A stretch of 64,000 nucleotides of DNA from Colwellia sp. 20A7 (GCF_009832865.1 NZ_CP047130.1:558001-622000); one strand, 5' to 3'; numbered from the stretch's first letter, positions 39,873-49,870 are shown. The notes: generated from the letters alone by a model not told the origin. Program-made: numbers and translations.

Positions 39873-41306
39873 TTATTCAACAGCAGCTGGGCTAGTGGGT
39901 TTACGTCGTTTTCTTGGTGTACGTCGTTTGGCTCCTGGTGAGGTTTTGACACCTTTAACCATTTGTTCCTGAGCCTCGTGGCTAACATTTTGAAAGTCCG
40001 TCCACCATTTTGATAACTCAGCTAGTTGAGTATTGTTTGTTTCAACTTCAGCACGTAATAATAGAAAGTCGTATCCTGCTCTAAACTTAGGGTGCTCAAA
40101 GGTTTTAAATGCTTTTTTGCCTTCTCGACGTTCTAGCTTTTCTTGTAAAATCCAGATGTCTTTCATAACACTTTGAAAACGTTTAGGAATAGCGATGCTT
40201 TGCTGTTGCTCTGGCATAATTTCACTTAAAGCTGCAAAAAATGCATCTTGAGGCGACAATTGGCTGTTAGCATTAATTTGACGAATATAGTTTTGTAATG
40301 AATACCAAAGCATAGCAGCAAATAAAAATGCCGGTGTTACACGTTGTTCATTATTAATACGATTGTCTGTATTTGTCATTGCTTGAATAATGAAGCGCTC
40401 TAGTTGTTCACTATTACCTTCTGAGGGATTATCTAATGCTAGATTAACCGCAGGGAAGAAAAAGCCAAATAATTGATATTTACGTAACTGCTTATAGTTA
40501 GCAACAGCTTTGCCAGATATAAACATTTTTAAAAACTCTTCAAACATTCTAGCCGCAGGAATATTTGCCATTAACGGTGCTAATTCTGTTATGGGTTGTT
40601 GAGTTTCTTTTGCTATTGTCATATCAAGCTTAGTAGCAAAACGTATAGCACGTAGCATGCGAACAGGGTCTTCTCTGTAACGAGTTTCCGGGTCGCCAAT
40701 TAAACGAATTACCTTGTCTTTTACATCTTTTACGCCATTAGCAAAATCTAAGACTTTAAAGTCTTTAGATGAGTAGTAAAGGGCGTTGATGGTGAAATCT
40801 CTACGTTCAGCATCTTCATCAATAGTACCGTATATATTGTCACGCAATAGCATGCCATCGTCGCTTTGTTTTGATGTTTTGGTACTGTCTTTTCCTTTTT
40901 GAACTTCGCTGTCGTGGTGCCCTCGAAAGGTAGCGACCTCAATGATTTCTCGACCAAAAACTATATGTGCTAAACGAAATCTACGACCTATTAAACGGCA
41001 ATTTCTAAATAAGCCTTTAATTTCGTCGGGCGTTGCATTTGTTGCAATATCAAAGTCTTTAGGTTTTAGTCCCAATAAAATATCTCGAACGCCGCCACCA
41101 ACAAGGTAAGCATCAAAGCCACCTTTGTTTAGCCGATATAATACTTTAAGCGCATTTGGGCTGATTAATTGGCGAGATACTGGGTGTTGATCACGTGTAA
41201 GTACAATGGGTTGTTCAAGTGTTGTTACGTGATTTTTAACGATAGCTTTTTTACTGGTGTTTTTAGTAAAAACTTTTTTACATAAATTAATGACGCGTTT
41301 GATAAT
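39873..41306 (-). CDS. pcnB: Poly(A) polymerase I, probably AUU-initiated
   Basis: Adds poly(A) tails that target RNAs for decay. Key blocks are LVGGGVRDILLGLKPKDFDI (with the DxD metal site), NCRLIGRRFRLAHIVFG and EIIEVATFRGHH. A basic tail (PGAKRRTPRKRRKPT) ends the protein. The frame is open up to 41438, but conservation begins near VINLCKKVFTK. No ATG, GTG or TTG lies there in frame, yet an ATT at 41306 follows AAAAGG at a six-base distance. E. coli pcnB also starts with AUU, so I chose this start (477 aa). gluQ and dksA lie upstream and folK downstream. Confidence 0.9.
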   Translation of the reverse strand: MIKRVINLCKKVFTKNTSKKAIVKNHVTTLEQPIVLTRDQHPVSRQLISPNALKVLYRLNKGGFDAYLVGGGVRDILLGLKPKDFDIATNATPDEIKGLFRNCRLIGRRFRLAHIVFGREIIEVATFRGHHDSEVQKGKDSTKTSKQSDDGMLLRDNIYGTIDEDAERRDFTINALYYSSKDFKVLDFANGVKDVKDKVIRLIGDPETRYREDPVRMLRAIRFATKLDMTIAKETQQPITELAPLMANIPAARMFEEFLKMFISGKAVANYKQLRKYQLFGFFFPAVNLALDNPSEGNSEQLERFIIQAMTNTDNRINNEQRVTPAFLFAAMLWYSLQNYIRQINANSQLSPQDAFFAALSEIMPEQQQSIAIPKRFQSVMKDIWILQEKLERREGKKAFKTFEHPKFRAGYDFLLLRAEVETNNTQLAELSKWWTDFQNVSHEAQEQMVKGVKTSPGAKRRTPRKRRKPTSPAAVE

Positions 41307-41318
41307 CGCAAACCTTTT
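41304..41318 (-). promoter_or_regulatory. pcnB ribosome-binding site and AUU start
   Basis: On the minus strand AAAAGG is followed by six bases and ATT, in frame with pcnB at residue 45 of the longer open frame. Usual start codons at this position are absent in frame. A rare AUU start implies weak, IF3-sensitive initiation. Confidence 0.6.
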
Positions 41319-41539
41319 ATTAAGAGTAGGAAGTATATGAAAAATTATCTTGTTAGATAAGTGCAATGATATAACAAACTTGTAACAAAGAGAATGAAAA
41401 AGCAGCTGTTTTTTATTTACAGCTGCTTTCACTATCACCTCAATGCTATCTTAAGCAATAATATTAATGCTAAATGCATAGACAATAACAAGGTAGTACT
41501 TAGATATTTATTATCACTATATCAATTACTACAATAGTA

Positions 41540-42154
41540 TTATTTGGGTCTACTAATCTCAAAGGGATTATTAATAGTAGCGTATTCGGCACCACCAAGG
41601 CGCGCTAACGGCTGGATTCTATCGGCATGTACTTTAATGCGTTGCTTTTCATCAATATCAACGACTTTATCATTAATATAAACTTGTTTAACTTCAACGA
41701 AAATTAAGCTTTGCGGTACATCACCTAATGGTTTTATTTCATATAACTCACAACCATAAGCAATGTCGCATTGTGCAATTCTTGGTAGTGAAAAATTAGC
41801 GAATTCGGTAGTTTCTATTCCCGCATCAGTAAGCTCTGATTCACCATGTGCTAATGTTTGTGCTGTTTGCGTAACTAAACTAGCGTGTTGCTCAGAAGCA
41901 ATGTGAATAACCACTTTTTCATTTTTAATAATGTTAGCTAAGGTATCCTTATCATCACCGTTAGGTTTCTTTCCTACTGATAGCATTAAAATAGGAGGCG
42001 CACTAGATACTGCAGTAAAGTAAGAGAATGGCGCTAGATTAAATGAACCATTACCTGAATCAGTTAAAGCCCAAGCGATAGGGCGAGGAATAATGGTTTG
42101 TGTCATTAAGTGGTAGCGTTGGTTAGCGCTAAAGTCAGAAAAATCAAAATTCAT
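41540..42154 (-). CDS. Flavin reductase family protein (FMN-binding split barrel)
   Basis: A protein of 204 residues. IIPRPIAWALT, NLAPFSYFTAVSSAPPILMLSVG and KDTLANIIKNEKVVIHIAS are typical of the flavin-reductase-like split barrel that binds FMN. The C-terminal HADRIQPLARLGGAEYATI segment fits the DIM6/NTAB subfamily. An ATG 12 bases upstream is also in frame, but this ATG fits homologues (MNFDFSDF) better. The gene is inserted between gluQ and pcnB, which are otherwise neighbours in E. coli. The function is uncertain. Confidence 0.85.
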   Translation of the reverse strand: MNFDFSDFSANQRYHLMTQTIIPRPIAWALTDSGNGSFNLAPFSYFTAVSSAPPILMLSVGKKPNGDDKDTLANIIKNEKVVIHIASEQHASLVTQTAQTLAHGESELTDAGIETTEFANFSLPRIAQCDIAYGCELYEIKPLGDVPQSLIFVEVKQVYINDKVVDIDEKQRIKVHADRIQPLARLGGAEYATINNPFEISRPK

Positions 42155-42217
42155 ATATGAGTCCATATTTTTATTAAGGTAAATATTAGTTTTATCGGGT
42201 GATAATTACTTGTCATT

Positions 42218-43168
42218 TTAGTTAAGCTCAATGTTTATTTCTTTGACCTTAGCTACTTTTTCTCTATCCCAGTGTTTAATTGCCCAATTGATAATGTCGG
42301 GAACCTTCTCGTGAACTAAATAGCGGTCAGGGTTTTGTCCTAAAAAGAGAAGGGCGGAAATTAATGCAGGTTGAGGATTGTTATTATCAATCGCTGTCGC
42401 TTTATTTTGTTTGCTCAGTTTAAAGCCTGGCTTAGTAACCGCTAGCGGAATATGACCGTACTGAGGCGCTTTTTTATTGAGTGTTGCGTACAAGGTTAGT
42501 TGTCTGGCTGTTGGTTCAAGTAAGTCACAGCCACGAATAACATGACTTATATTTTGATAAATATCATCATGAACAACAGCAAGTTGATAAGCAAATAGCT
42601 TATCTTTTCGGTGTATAATGAAGTCTTCTTCAGCTAATTTTTTATCGCAACATATATGACCTTGGAAAATATCATTAAATTGATACAGACCATATTGATT
42701 AATAAGGCGAGTCGCACTTTCTTCCTTTGAATTTTTTTGAGTACGACAATGCCCTTGATAAATACCACCAAGCTTTTTAATTTCGTTCCGTGTGCATTGA
42801 CAGTAATAACTTAGCTGCTGTCGTTTTAATTCATTTAAAGTGTGTTTATATCGCGCAGTTTGTTGGCTTTGATATAGAACATCTTCATCCCAATGTAAGC
42901 CAAATGCTTCTAGTGTTGTTAAAATAGCGGTACTAGCGCCAACTTTTTCACGTGGAGGATCAATGTCTTCTATTCGAACTAACCATTTGCCTTGGTTACC
43001 GTTTGCATCAATGGTTGCTTTAGCATCTAAAAAACTAGCTAATGCTGCGATCAATGAGCCGAAGTGTAGTAAACCAGAAGGTGAGGGAGCAAAACGACCA
43101 CGATAACTATCTTGCGATGATAACGATGGTCGTTTTATATCTTGAGGTTTTTTCTGTAAAACTTGCAA
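42218..43168 (-). CDS. gluQ: Glutamyl-queuosine tRNA(Asp) synthetase
   Basis: GluQRS attaches glutamate to queuosine at position 34 of tRNA(Asp). The 316-residue protein is a truncated GluRS catalytic core without an anticodon domain. It shows RFAPSPSGLLHFGSLIAALA (HIGH motif region), WLVRIEDIDPPREKVGA, a zinc site (YYCQCTRNE then HCR) and FKLSKQNKA in place of KMSKS. It lies 10 bases downstream of dksA, the conserved dksA-gluQ pair. Confidence 0.96.
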   Translation of the reverse strand: MQVLQKKPQDIKRPSLSSQDSYRGRFAPSPSGLLHFGSLIAALASFLDAKATIDANGNQGKWLVRIEDIDPPREKVGASTAILTTLEAFGLHWDEDVLYQSQQTARYKHTLNELKRQQLSYYCQCTRNEIKKLGGIYQGHCRTQKNSKEESATRLINQYGLYQFNDIFQGHICCDKKLAEEDFIIHRKDKLFAYQLAVVHDDIYQNISHVIRGCDLLEPTARQLTLYATLNKKAPQYGHIPLAVTKPGFKLSKQNKATAIDNNNPQPALISALLFLGQNPDRYLVHEKVPDIINWAIKHWDREKVAKVKEINIELN

Positions 43169-43178
43169 AACGAATGGC

Positions 43179-43625
43179 TTAGCCAGCCATTTGACGTTCT
43201 TTTATTTCTGCTAATGTTTTACATTCAATGCAAAGATCAGCAGTAGGTCTTGCTTCTAAACGGCGAATACCGATATCAATACCACAAGATTTACAGAAGC
43301 CAAACTCATCTTCTTCTATTAACTGCAACGTTTTCTCAATTTTCTTAATGAGTTTACGTTCACGATCTCGGGTACGCAATTCTAAGCTAAACTCTTCTTC
43401 TTGTGCTGCTCTATCAACCGGATCAGGGAAGTTCGCTGCTTCATCTTGCATATGAGTTACGGTACGGTCTACTTCTTCACGTAATTGTACACGCCACGCA
43501 TCTAAAATCTTTTTAAAATGTACTTTTTGGGGCTCACCCATGTATTCTTCATTAGCTTTTTCCTGGTAAGGCTCTACGCCTGCTAATGCTAAAATACCTA
43601 ATGCTTTATTTTTACCTGTTGGCAT
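43179..43625 (-). CDS. dksA: RNA polymerase-binding transcription factor DksA
   Basis: DksA enters the RNA polymerase secondary channel and with ppGpp mediates the stringent response. I start at [20 protein letters not shown], because AGGAGA precedes that ATG at the right distance; this gives 148 residues, near the family length of 151. The coiled coil contains the conserved acidic tip (NFPDPVDRA) and the zinc finger CKSCGIDIG...CIEC. gluQ follows at 10 bases. The gene is divergent from the spc ribosomal operon. Confidence 0.97.
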   Translation of the reverse strand: MPTGKNKALGILALAGVEPYQEKANEEYMGEPQKVHFKKILDAWRVQLREEVDRTVTHMQDEAANFPDPVDRAAQEEEFSLELRTRDRERKLIKKIEKTLQLIEEDEFGFCKSCGIDIGIRRLEARPTADLCIECKTLAEIKERQMAG

Positions 43626-44259
43626 GCTGAATCTCCTAATACTACAAATACCAAGGCTGTTTGGCTCTAACACCATTTAACATTTATTCTTGGTTGTAAT
43701 TGCCAATATCAATGATGTAACTTATTTAATATAGACTTAAAATATCAGGTCTATATTGTATCACATGTGATGAAAATCAATGTTTTCGATTAATAAAAGC
43801 GAAAATAAAATTATTAACCTTATTTATCAATATGTTGTTTATCTAAAAAAGTTTGAATTTAACTTAATGAAAAGCGTCGAACTTAAAGTGTTATATAGTA
43901 CTTCTTTTTTGCGCAAGCATTATTAGCAAGTTTTGTTAGTGTTCGTCAATAACTATTACTGCTTAATGATTATAATTCTCTATTTAATAACCTATATAGA
44001 GATAAAAGTCCTTCATATTAATATTGTTCATTTTTTAGTTAATTAAACTATCACTTTGCAATAAGCGGTGGTATAATCTCGCGCCCATTAACTTTGAGTG
44101 TTTGACTTTTGTCAGTAGCTTAATGTATTTGGGAAGTCTTTTTAGGCAGTGACGGGTCAAATTTCTGGCCTTGAATTTTAATTTATCTTAATGATTTATA
44201 TTTATTTTTCTATATCTTGGGAAGTAAGTGGTTAAAAGATAACAGCGGAGCAAAAATCA
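43626..44259. other. 634-base intergenic region between dksA and rplN
   Basis: It holds divergent promoters. On the minus side is a 12-base palindrome, ATCACATGTGAT (43760-43771), near a possible dksA -10 (TACAAT). On the plus side is the spc promoter with TGGTATAAT at 44069-44077. No rpsQ, rpmC or other S10-operon gene is visible, and no ORF or repeat. Confidence 0.6.
44069..44086 (+). promoter_or_regulatory. Putative spc operon promoter, extended -10 with GC-rich discriminator
   Basis: TGGTATAAT is an extended -10 element, followed by the GC-rich CTCGCGCCC. The -35 is weak. Such a discriminator is typical of rRNA and ribosomal-protein promoters that ppGpp and DksA repress. The transcript would have a leader of about 175 bases before rplN. 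Confidence 0.6.
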
Positions 44260-44628
44260 ATGATCCAAATGCAATCACAGCTTAATGTTGCTGATAACAG
44301 TGGCGCTAAGCGTGTTCAATGTATAAAGGTTCTTGGTGGCTCGCACCGTCGCTATGCACGCATTGGTGATATCATCAAAGTTGCCGTAAAGGAAGCAAGT
44401 CCTCGCGGTAAAGTAAAAAAAGGTGATGTTCACACTGCGGTAGTGGTGCGCACTAAGAAAGGTGTTCGTCGTACAGATGGTTCTGCTATCCGTTTCGATG
44501 AAAACGCGGCTGTAATGCTTAATGCAAGCTTACAACCAATTGGTACTCGTATTTTTGGGCCTGTGACACGTGAACTTCGTAATGAAAAATTTATGAAGAT
44601 CGTATCATTAGCACCAGAAGTACTATAA
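44260..44628 (+). CDS. rplN: 50S ribosomal protein L14
   Basis: L14 (122 aa) binds 23S rRNA near the subunit interface and forms part of bridge B8. [33 protein letters not shown] is canonical, and the C terminus ([19 protein letters not shown]) is complete. It is the first gene of the spc operon. The GGAG Shine-Dalgarno is about nine bases upstream. Unusually, the S10 operon genes do not precede it. Confidence 0.98.
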   Translation: MIQMQSQLNVADNSGAKRVQCIKVLGGSHRRYARIGDIIKVAVKEASPRGKVKKGDVHTAVVVRTKKGVRRTDGSAIRFDENAAVMLNASLQPIGTRIFGPVTRELRNEKFMKIVSLAPEVL

Positions 44629-44640
44629 GGAGTCACGATA

Positions 44641-44955
44641 ATGGCATCTAAGATTCGTCGTGATGATGAAGTAGTTATACTTGCAGGTAAAGACAAGGGC
44701 AAAACTGGTAAAGTTACTAAAGTTCTTGTTGAAAGCGGCAAAGTATTCGTAGAAGGCGTAAACTTAATCAAAAAACACACTAAGCCTGTACCACAGTTAC
44801 AGCAGCCTGGTGGAATTATTGAGAAAGAAGCACCTTTACAAGTATCTAACGTAGCTATCCTTAACCCGAAATCGGGCAAGGCTGACCGCGTTGGTTTTAG
44901 ATTTGAAGACGGTAAAAAAGTACGTTTCTTTAAATCTGATAACGAATTAATTTAA
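44641..44955 (+). CDS. rplX: 50S ribosomal protein L24
   Basis: L24 (104 aa) starts 50S assembly by binding the 5' domain of 23S rRNA. The KOW motif ([20 protein letters not shown]) and [16 protein letters not shown] are intact. It follows rplN by 12 bases, in standard spc order. Confidence 0.98.
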   Translation: MASKIRRDDEVVILAGKDKGKTGKVTKVLVESGKVFVEGVNLIKKHTKPVPQLQQPGGIIEKEAPLQVSNVAILNPKSGKADRVGFRFEDGKKVRFFKSDNELI

Positions 44956-44967
44956 TTGGAGTAAACG

Positions 44968-45513
44968 ATGGCGAAACTGCATGATTTATATAAAGATACA
45001 GTTGTAGCTGAGTTGCAAAAGCAATTTGGTTATAAAAGTGTCATGCAAGTCCCTCGGATTGAAAAGATCACCCTTAACATGGGTGTTGGCGAAGCAATTT
45101 CTGATAAGAAAGTGCTAGAACACGCCACGAATGATCTTACTGCAATCTCAGGTCAAAAGCCGGTCACGACAGTAGCACGCAAATCAGTTGCGGGCTTCAA
45201 AATTCGTGAAGGCTATCCTATAGGCACAAAAGTAACTCTACGCGGCGAGCGTATGTGGGAATTTTTAGAGCGTTTAATCTCTATTTCTATTCCTCGTATC
45301 CGTGACTTCCGTGGCTTAAATCCTAAGTCATTTGATGGTCGTGGTAATTACAGCATGGGCGTTCGTGAGCAAATCATCTTCCCTGAAATCAATTATGATA
45401 AAATTGATAAAATTCGCGGATTAGATATCACTATTACTACTAGCGCGAAAGATAACGAAGAAGGACATGCTCTATTGTCTGCCTTCAACTTCCCGTTCAA
45501 GAAGAAGGTGTAG
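44968..45513 (+). CDS. rplE: 50S ribosomal protein L5
   Basis: L5 (181 aa) binds 5S rRNA and contacts the P-site tRNA. The sequence has [32 protein letters not shown] and the C-terminal [26 protein letters not shown]. In E. coli the S8 translational repressor binds near this gene's start; I did not verify that site here. Four bases separate the stop from rpsN. Confidence 0.98.
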   Translation: MAKLHDLYKDTVVAELQKQFGYKSVMQVPRIEKITLNMGVGEAISDKKVLEHATNDLTAISGQKPVTTVARKSVAGFKIREGYPIGTKVTLRGERMWEFLERLISISIPRIRDFRGLNPKSFDGRGNYSMGVREQIIFPEINYDKIDKIRGLDITITTSAKDNEEGHALLSAFNFPFKKKV

Positions 45514-45517
45514 AGTT

Positions 45518-45823
45518 ATGGCTAAAACGTCAATGAAAGCTCGTGAAGACAAAAGAACTAAGTTAGTAGCACAATACGCTGAAAAGCGTGCTGCGTTAAA
45601 AGCAATCATCTCTGGTGTTGATTCTTCTGAAGAAGAGCGCTGGGATGCTGTATTGAAACTTCAAAGTTTACCTCGTGATTCATCAAGTAGCCGTCAACGT
45701 AATCGTTGTAATGTTACTGGGCGTCCACATGGTTACTTACGCAAATTTGGTTTAAGCCGTATTAAATTACGCGAAACTATGATGCGTGGTGAAGTTCCAG
45801 GTCTTAAGAAAGCTAGTTGGTAA
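45518..45823 (+). CDS. rpsN: 30S ribosomal protein S14
   Basis: S14 (101 aa) is a late-binding protein of the 30S head. The true start is [15 protein letters not shown], four bases after rplE; the in-frame extension upstream lies inside rplE. It is the longer, zinc-free form: the CxxC pairs of the short form are absent. The conserved [18 protein letters not shown] end is complete. Confidence 0.97.
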   Translation: MAKTSMKAREDKRTKLVAQYAEKRAALKAIISGVDSSEEERWDAVLKLQSLPRDSSSSRQRNRCNVTGRPHGYLRKFGLSRIKLRETMMRGEVPGLKKASW

Positions 45824-45842
45824 TTCACGGGAGTAAATGGTT

Positions 45843-46232
45843 ATGATGACTGATCCTATCGCGGACATGTTTACACGCATCCGCAACGGTCAATCTGCAG
45901 CAAAAGTTGCAGTACAAATGCCATCTTCAAAAGTAAAAGTTGCTATTGCAACATTACTTAAAGAAGAAGGTTACATTTCAGAGTTTTCAGTTACTGGTGA
46001 TGTTAAACCAGAATTAGCTGTAACATTGAAATATTTTGAAGGTAAAGAAGTAATTGAAGTGATCAAACGTGTTTCACGTCCTGGTCTTCGCGTATACAAA
46101 AACTGTAATGAACTTCCTAAAGTTCTTGCCGGAATGGGTATTGCGATAATTTCGACTTCTAAAGGTTTGATGACGGATCGTGCTGCTCGCTCTGCGGGTA
46201 TTGGCGGTGAAGTTCTTGGTTTCGTAGAGTAA
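45843..46232 (+). CDS. rpsH: 30S ribosomal protein S8
   Basis: S8 (129 aa with this start) binds helix 21 of 16S rRNA and in E. coli represses the spc operon. [15 protein letters not shown] and the C-terminal [16 protein letters not shown] type ending are family-typical. Three in-frame ATGs occur at 45837, 45843 and 45846. The Shine-Dalgarno GGGAG is only three bases from the first and nine from the second, so I prefer the second. Confidence 0.95.
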   Translation: MMTDPIADMFTRIRNGQSAAKVAVQMPSSKVKVAIATLLKEEGYISEFSVTGDVKPELAVTLKYFEGKEVIEVIKRVSRPGLRVYKNCNELPKVLAGMGIAIISTSKGLMTDRAARSAGIGGEVLGFVE

Positions 46233-46242
46233 GGAGAATAAT

Positions 46243-46776
46243 ATGTCTCGTGTTGCAAAAGCACCTGTCGTTGTTCCTGCTGGCGTTACCATTACGTTAT
46301 CAGGTCAAGACATTACAGTTAAAGGTCCAGTAGGTGAATTATCACGTACAATTCATAATTTTGTTACGGTTTCTCAAGAAGAAAGCGAAATCAAAATTAA
46401 TATTGCATGTGAAGAAAGAACTGCATGGGCTCAAGCCGGTACTGCTCGCGCTTTAATCAATAATATGGTTGAAGGTGTTAGTAAAGGTTTTGAAAAGAAA
46501 TTAGTTTTACAGGGTGTTGGTTACCGTGCAAAAGCTGCTGGTAAATCTGTAGATTTATCATTAGGTTTTTCACACCCAATCAGCCACGCAATTCCTGAAG
46601 GAATTACTGTTGAAACTCCTAGCCAAACTGAAATCATACTGAAAGGTTGTGATAAGCATTTAGTTGGTCAAACCGCAGCGAACATTCGTGCATACCGTAA
46701 ACCAGAGCCTTATAAAGGTAAAGGTGTACGTTATTCTGATGAACACGTTCGTCGTAAAGAAGCTAAGAAGAAGTAG
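46243..46776 (+). CDS. rplF: 50S ribosomal protein L6
   Basis: L6 (177 aa) sits near the GTPase-associated region and contacts the sarcin-ricin loop. It shows two similar alpha/beta domains, with [20 protein letters not shown] and [21 protein letters not shown], then the signature [20 protein letters not shown]. It is 10 bases after rpsH. Confidence 0.98.
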   Translation: MSRVAKAPVVVPAGVTITLSGQDITVKGPVGELSRTIHNFVTVSQEESEIKINIACEERTAWAQAGTARALINNMVEGVSKGFEKKLVLQGVGYRAKAAGKSVDLSLGFSHPISHAIPEGITVETPSQTEIILKGCDKHLVGQTAANIRAYRKPEPYKGKGVRYSDEHVRRKEAKKK

Positions 46777-46785
46777 GGTAATACT

Positions 46786-47139
46786 ATGGATAAGAAAACA
46801 TCTCGTTTGCGCCGCGCTAAACGCGCACGTGCAAAAATTAGCGAGTTGGGTGCGAATCGTTTAGTTATATTCCGTACTCCTCGTCACATTTACGCTCAAT
46901 TGATCGCGCCAACTGGTTCTGAAGTAATCGCATCTGCGTCAACTTTAGACAAAGAAGTTAGTGCACAAATTGAAAACACAGGTAATGTTGCAGCAGCAAC
47001 TGCAGTAGGTAAAGCAATAGCTGAACGTGCTGTGGCAAAAGGTATCTCTAAGATAGCTTTTGATCGCTCTGGTTTCCTTTATCATGGTCGCGTTAAAGCA
47101 TTAGCAGAAGCAGCTCGCGAAGCTGGCCTTCAGTTCTAG
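46786..47139 (+). CDS. rplR: 50S ribosomal protein L18
   Basis: L18 (117 aa) binds 5S rRNA together with L5 and L25. The basic N terminus ([17 protein letters not shown]), [16 protein letters not shown] and the C-terminal [20 protein letters not shown] are conserved. It is nine bases after rplF. Confidence 0.98.
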   Translation: MDKKTSRLRRAKRARAKISELGANRLVIFRTPRHIYAQLIAPTGSEVIASASTLDKEVSAQIENTGNVAAATAVGKAIAERAVAKGISKIAFDRSGFLYHGRVKALAEAAREAGLQF

Positions 47140-47148
47140 GGGTTGATA

Positions 47149-47658
47149 ATGGCAAATCATAATCAAGAAAACTCACAACAAAGTGATATGGCTGAAAAGC
47201 TAATCGCCGTTAACCGTGTTTCAAAAGTGGTTAAAGGTGGTCGCATATTCAGTTTTACAGCACTAACAGTAGTTGGTGACGGTAACGGTCGCGTTGGTTT
47301 TGGCTACGGTAAAGCACGTGAAGTGCCTGCTGCAATCCAAAAAGCAATGGAAAAAGCGCATCGTAACATTGTAAACGTAGACTTGAAGGGTACTACTCTT
47401 CAGCATGTCATTATTGGCAAGCATTCAGGTTCTAAAGTTTACATGCAACCAGCTTCTGAAGGTACAGGTATCATCGCCGGTGGCGCGATGCGTGCAGTAC
47501 TTGAAGTTGCAGGCGTTCAGAACGTATTGTCAAAAGCATACGGTTCTACTAACCCAATTAACGTAGTTCGTGCTACTGTTTCAGCCCTGACGAATATGCA
47601 TTCGCCAGAAGGTATGGCAGCTAAACGCGGTCTTAGCGTTGATGAAATACTGGGGTAA
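47149..47658 (+). CDS. rpsE: 30S ribosomal protein S5
   Basis: S5 (169 aa) helps maintain decoding accuracy and shapes the mRNA entry tunnel. The dsRBD-like part has [20 protein letters not shown] and [21 protein letters not shown] start at [17 protein letters not shown], preceded by AGGGG; an in-frame TTG six bases earlier is less likely. The gene lies nine bases after rplR. Confidence 0.97.
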   Translation: MANHNQENSQQSDMAEKLIAVNRVSKVVKGGRIFSFTALTVVGDGNGRVGFGYGKAREVPAAIQKAMEKAHRNIVNVDLKGTTLQHVIIGKHSGSKVYMQPASEGTGIIAGGAMRAVLEVAGVQNVLSKAYGSTNPINVVRATVSALTNMHSPEGMAAKRGLSVDEILG

Positions 47659-47664
47659 TTAGAC

Positions 47665-47844
47665 ATGTCTAAAACAGTTAAAGTAACGCAAATAAAAAGT
47701 TCTATCGGTCGTTTACCGAAACATAGAGCTACATTAAAAGGCCTTGGTTTACGTCGTATCAATCATACAGTTGAGTTAGAAGATACTCCATCTGTACGTG
47801 GTATGATAAACAAGGTTATTTATATGATTAAGGTGGAGGATTAA
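47665..47844 (+). CDS. rpmD: 50S ribosomal protein L30
   Basis: A 59-residue protein ([20 protein letters not shown] to YMIKVED). It matches the bacterial L30 family in length and in its SSIGR and [10 protein letters not shown] blocks. It lies six bases after rpsE and two before rplO, the standard spc position. Confidence 0.97.
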   Translation: MSKTVKVTQIKSSIGRLPKHRATLKGLGLRRINHTVELEDTPSVRGMINKVIYMIKVED

Positions 47845-47846
47845 TA

Positions 47847-48281
47847 ATGCATTTAAATACTTTATCCCCTGCACCGGGATCTAATAAAACTAAAAAACGC
47901 TGTGGTCGTGGTATCGGTTCAGGTATCGGAAAAACTGGTGGTCGTGGTCACAAAGGTCAGAAGTCTCGTTCTGGCGGTAGTGTACGTCCTGGTTTTGAAG
48001 GTGGACAAATGCCATTGAAACAACGTTTACCTAAATTTGGTTTTACTTCACGTAAATCTTTAGTTCGCGCTGAAGTTCGTTTACATGAATTAAATCTTAT
48101 TAAAGGTGATGTTGTTGATATTCACGCGTTAAAAGATGCTGGTCTAATCAGCCGTAACATTGAAACAGCAAAAATTATGCTGTCTGGCGAGATTACTCGT
48201 AAGATCACTGTTCGCGGTTTAGGCGTAACTAAAGGTGCTCGTGTAGCTATTGAAGCTGCCGGTGGTAACATCGAGGAATAA
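47847..48281 (+). CDS. rplO: 50S ribosomal protein L15
   Basis: L15 (144 aa) is an early 50S assembly protein. The glycine- and arginine-rich N-terminal extension ([20 protein letters not shown], then [20 protein letters not shown]) threads into 23S rRNA. The C-terminal [18 protein letters not shown] end is present. It is eight bases upstream of secY. Confidence 0.98.
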   Translation: MHLNTLSPAPGSNKTKKRCGRGIGSGIGKTGGRGHKGQKSRSGGSVRPGFEGGQMPLKQRLPKFGFTSRKSLVRAEVRLHELNLIKGDVVDIHALKDAGLISRNIETAKIMLSGEITRKITVRGLGVTKGARVAIEAAGGNIEE

Positions 48282-48289
48282 TACAGATT

Positions 48290-49630
48290 ATGGCTACACC
48301 AGGAATGGACGCTTCTCAAAAGGGAAGTAAAGGCGCAGGCGGTTTGTCTGAGCTGAAACAAAGATTATGGTTCGTATTCATTGCATTAGTAGTGCTACGC
48401 TTAGGATCATTTGTACCAATCCCTGGTATTGACGCCGCTGTATTAGCTCAGTTCTTTGAACAACAAAAGGGCACCATTGTAGAGATGTTTAACATGTTCT
48501 CTGGTGGTGCACTTGAGCGAGCCTCGGTATTGGCTTTAGGTATTATGCCGTACATCTCAGCTTCAATTATTATGCAACTGTTAACTGTGGTTAGTCCAAA
48601 GTTTGCAGAGCTTAAGAAAGAAGGTGAAGCTGGACGTCGTAAGATCAGTCAATACACACGCTACGGCACATTAGTTCTAGCAACAGTACAGTCGATTGCG
48701 ATTGCGAGAAGTTTACCGGATATGATGCAAGGGCTAGTAATTAATGCTGGCTTTAGTTTCTATTTTACTGCGGTAGTTAGTTTGGTTACTGGTACCATGT
48801 TTTTAATGTGGTTAGGTGAGCAAATTACTGAACGTGGTATTGGTAACGGTATTTCAATCATTATATTTGCAGGTATTGTTGCTGGCATGCCATCGGCTGT
48901 TGGTCAAACAGCTGAGATGGCGCGTCAAGGTGAATTGCACTTATTAGTATTATTGCTTATTGGCGCTGTAGTATTTGCAGTGACTTTCTTAGTAGTGTTT
49001 GTAGAGCGTGGTCAACGACGAATCGTTGTTAACTATGCTAAACGTCAGCAAGGCCGTAAGGTTTTTGCGGCGCAAAGCACGCATTTACCATTGAAAGTGA
49101 ATATGGCGGGTGTTATCCCACCAATCTTCGCCTCTAGCCTTATTTTGTTCCCTGGCACGCTTGCGAGCTGGTTTGGACAAGGTGAAGGCCCTGTAGCTGA
49201 TTTCTTACAAGGTGTATCTCAGGCGATGTCGCCAGGGCAACCTTTGTATGTTTTAATGTTAGCAGCAGCAATTATATTTTTCTGTTTCTTTTATACGGCA
49301 TTGGTTTTCAATCCGCGTGAAACAGCAGATAACTTGAAAAAGTCAGGTGCGTTCATACCAGGGATTCGTCCGGGTGAACAAACGTCCAAATATATAGATA
49401 AAGTAATGACTCGTTTAACCCTAGCTGGTGCGATGTATATTACCTTTGTCTGTTTGGTTCCACAGTTTATGATCATAGCATGGGACGTACAGTTCTATTT
49501 TGGCGGTACATCATTATTGATTATCGTGGTTGTGATTATGGACTTTATGGCACAAGTACAAACGCATATGATGTCTCATCAATATGACAATGTACTTAAA
49601 AAAGCAAACTTAAAAGGTCACGGTCGTTAG
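48290..49630 (+). CDS. secY: Preprotein translocase subunit SecY
   Basis: SecY (446 aa) is the channel of the SecYEG translocon, through which pre-proteins pass or enter the inner membrane. About ten transmembrane helices are visible. Markers include [43 protein letters not shown] and the C5-loop [16 protein letters not shown], followed by [14 protein letters not shown]. It is the penultimate spc gene, as in E. coli. Confidence 0.98.
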   Translation: MATPGMDASQKGSKGAGGLSELKQRLWFVFIALVVLRLGSFVPIPGIDAAVLAQFFEQQKGTIVEMFNMFSGGALERASVLALGIMPYISASIIMQLLTVVSPKFAELKKEGEAGRRKISQYTRYGTLVLATVQSIAIARSLPDMMQGLVINAGFSFYFTAVVSLVTGTMFLMWLGEQITERGIGNGISIIIFAGIVAGMPSAVGQTAEMARQGELHLLVLLLIGAVVFAVTFLVVFVERGQRRIVVNYAKRQQGRKVFAAQSTHLPLKVNMAGVIPPIFASSLILFPGTLASWFGQGEGPVADFLQGVSQAMSPGQPLYVLMLAAAIIFFCFFYTALVFNPRETADNLKKSGAFIPGIRPGEQTSKYIDKVMTRLTLAGAMYITFVCLVPQFMIIAWDVQFYFGGTSLLIIVVVIMDFMAQVQTHMMSHQYDNVLKKANLKGHGR

Positions 49631-49660
49631 ACCGGGCTATTTTAGTTAACGGAGTATAAA

Positions 49661-49774
49661 ATGAAAGTACGTGCATCCGTAAAAAAGATTTGTCGTAATT
49701 GTAAAGTGGTTAAGCGTAAAGGCGTTATACGCGTTCTTTGTTCTGAACCAAAGCACAAACAAAGACAAGGTTAG
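49661..49774 (+). CDS. rpmJ: 50S ribosomal protein L36
   Basis: A 37-residue protein ([20 protein letters not shown] to KHKQRQG). The zinc ligands Cys 11, 14 and 27 and His 32 are kept, so this is the zinc-binding (C+) form. It closes the spc operon, 30 bases after secY, with GGAG before its ATG. Confidence 0.97.
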   Translation: MKVRASVKKICRNCKVVKRKGVIRVLCSEPKHKQRQG

Positions 49775-49870
49775 TCTATTTATTGAGTAATAATCGGCAA
49801 GTTTGCTTTGTCTAATTCTCAATAATAACTAGTGAAATCTTTTAGGAGTGGCATTGTGCGGATAATTCTG

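Noticed and set aside
44430..44879. A minus-strand ORF of 149 codons across rplN and rplX
   Set aside because: It is the antisense of two ribosomal protein genes that match their families fully.
44940..44990. S8 repressor site near the rplE start
   Set aside because: I could not pick out the expected S8-binding hairpin by eye, so I do not claim it.
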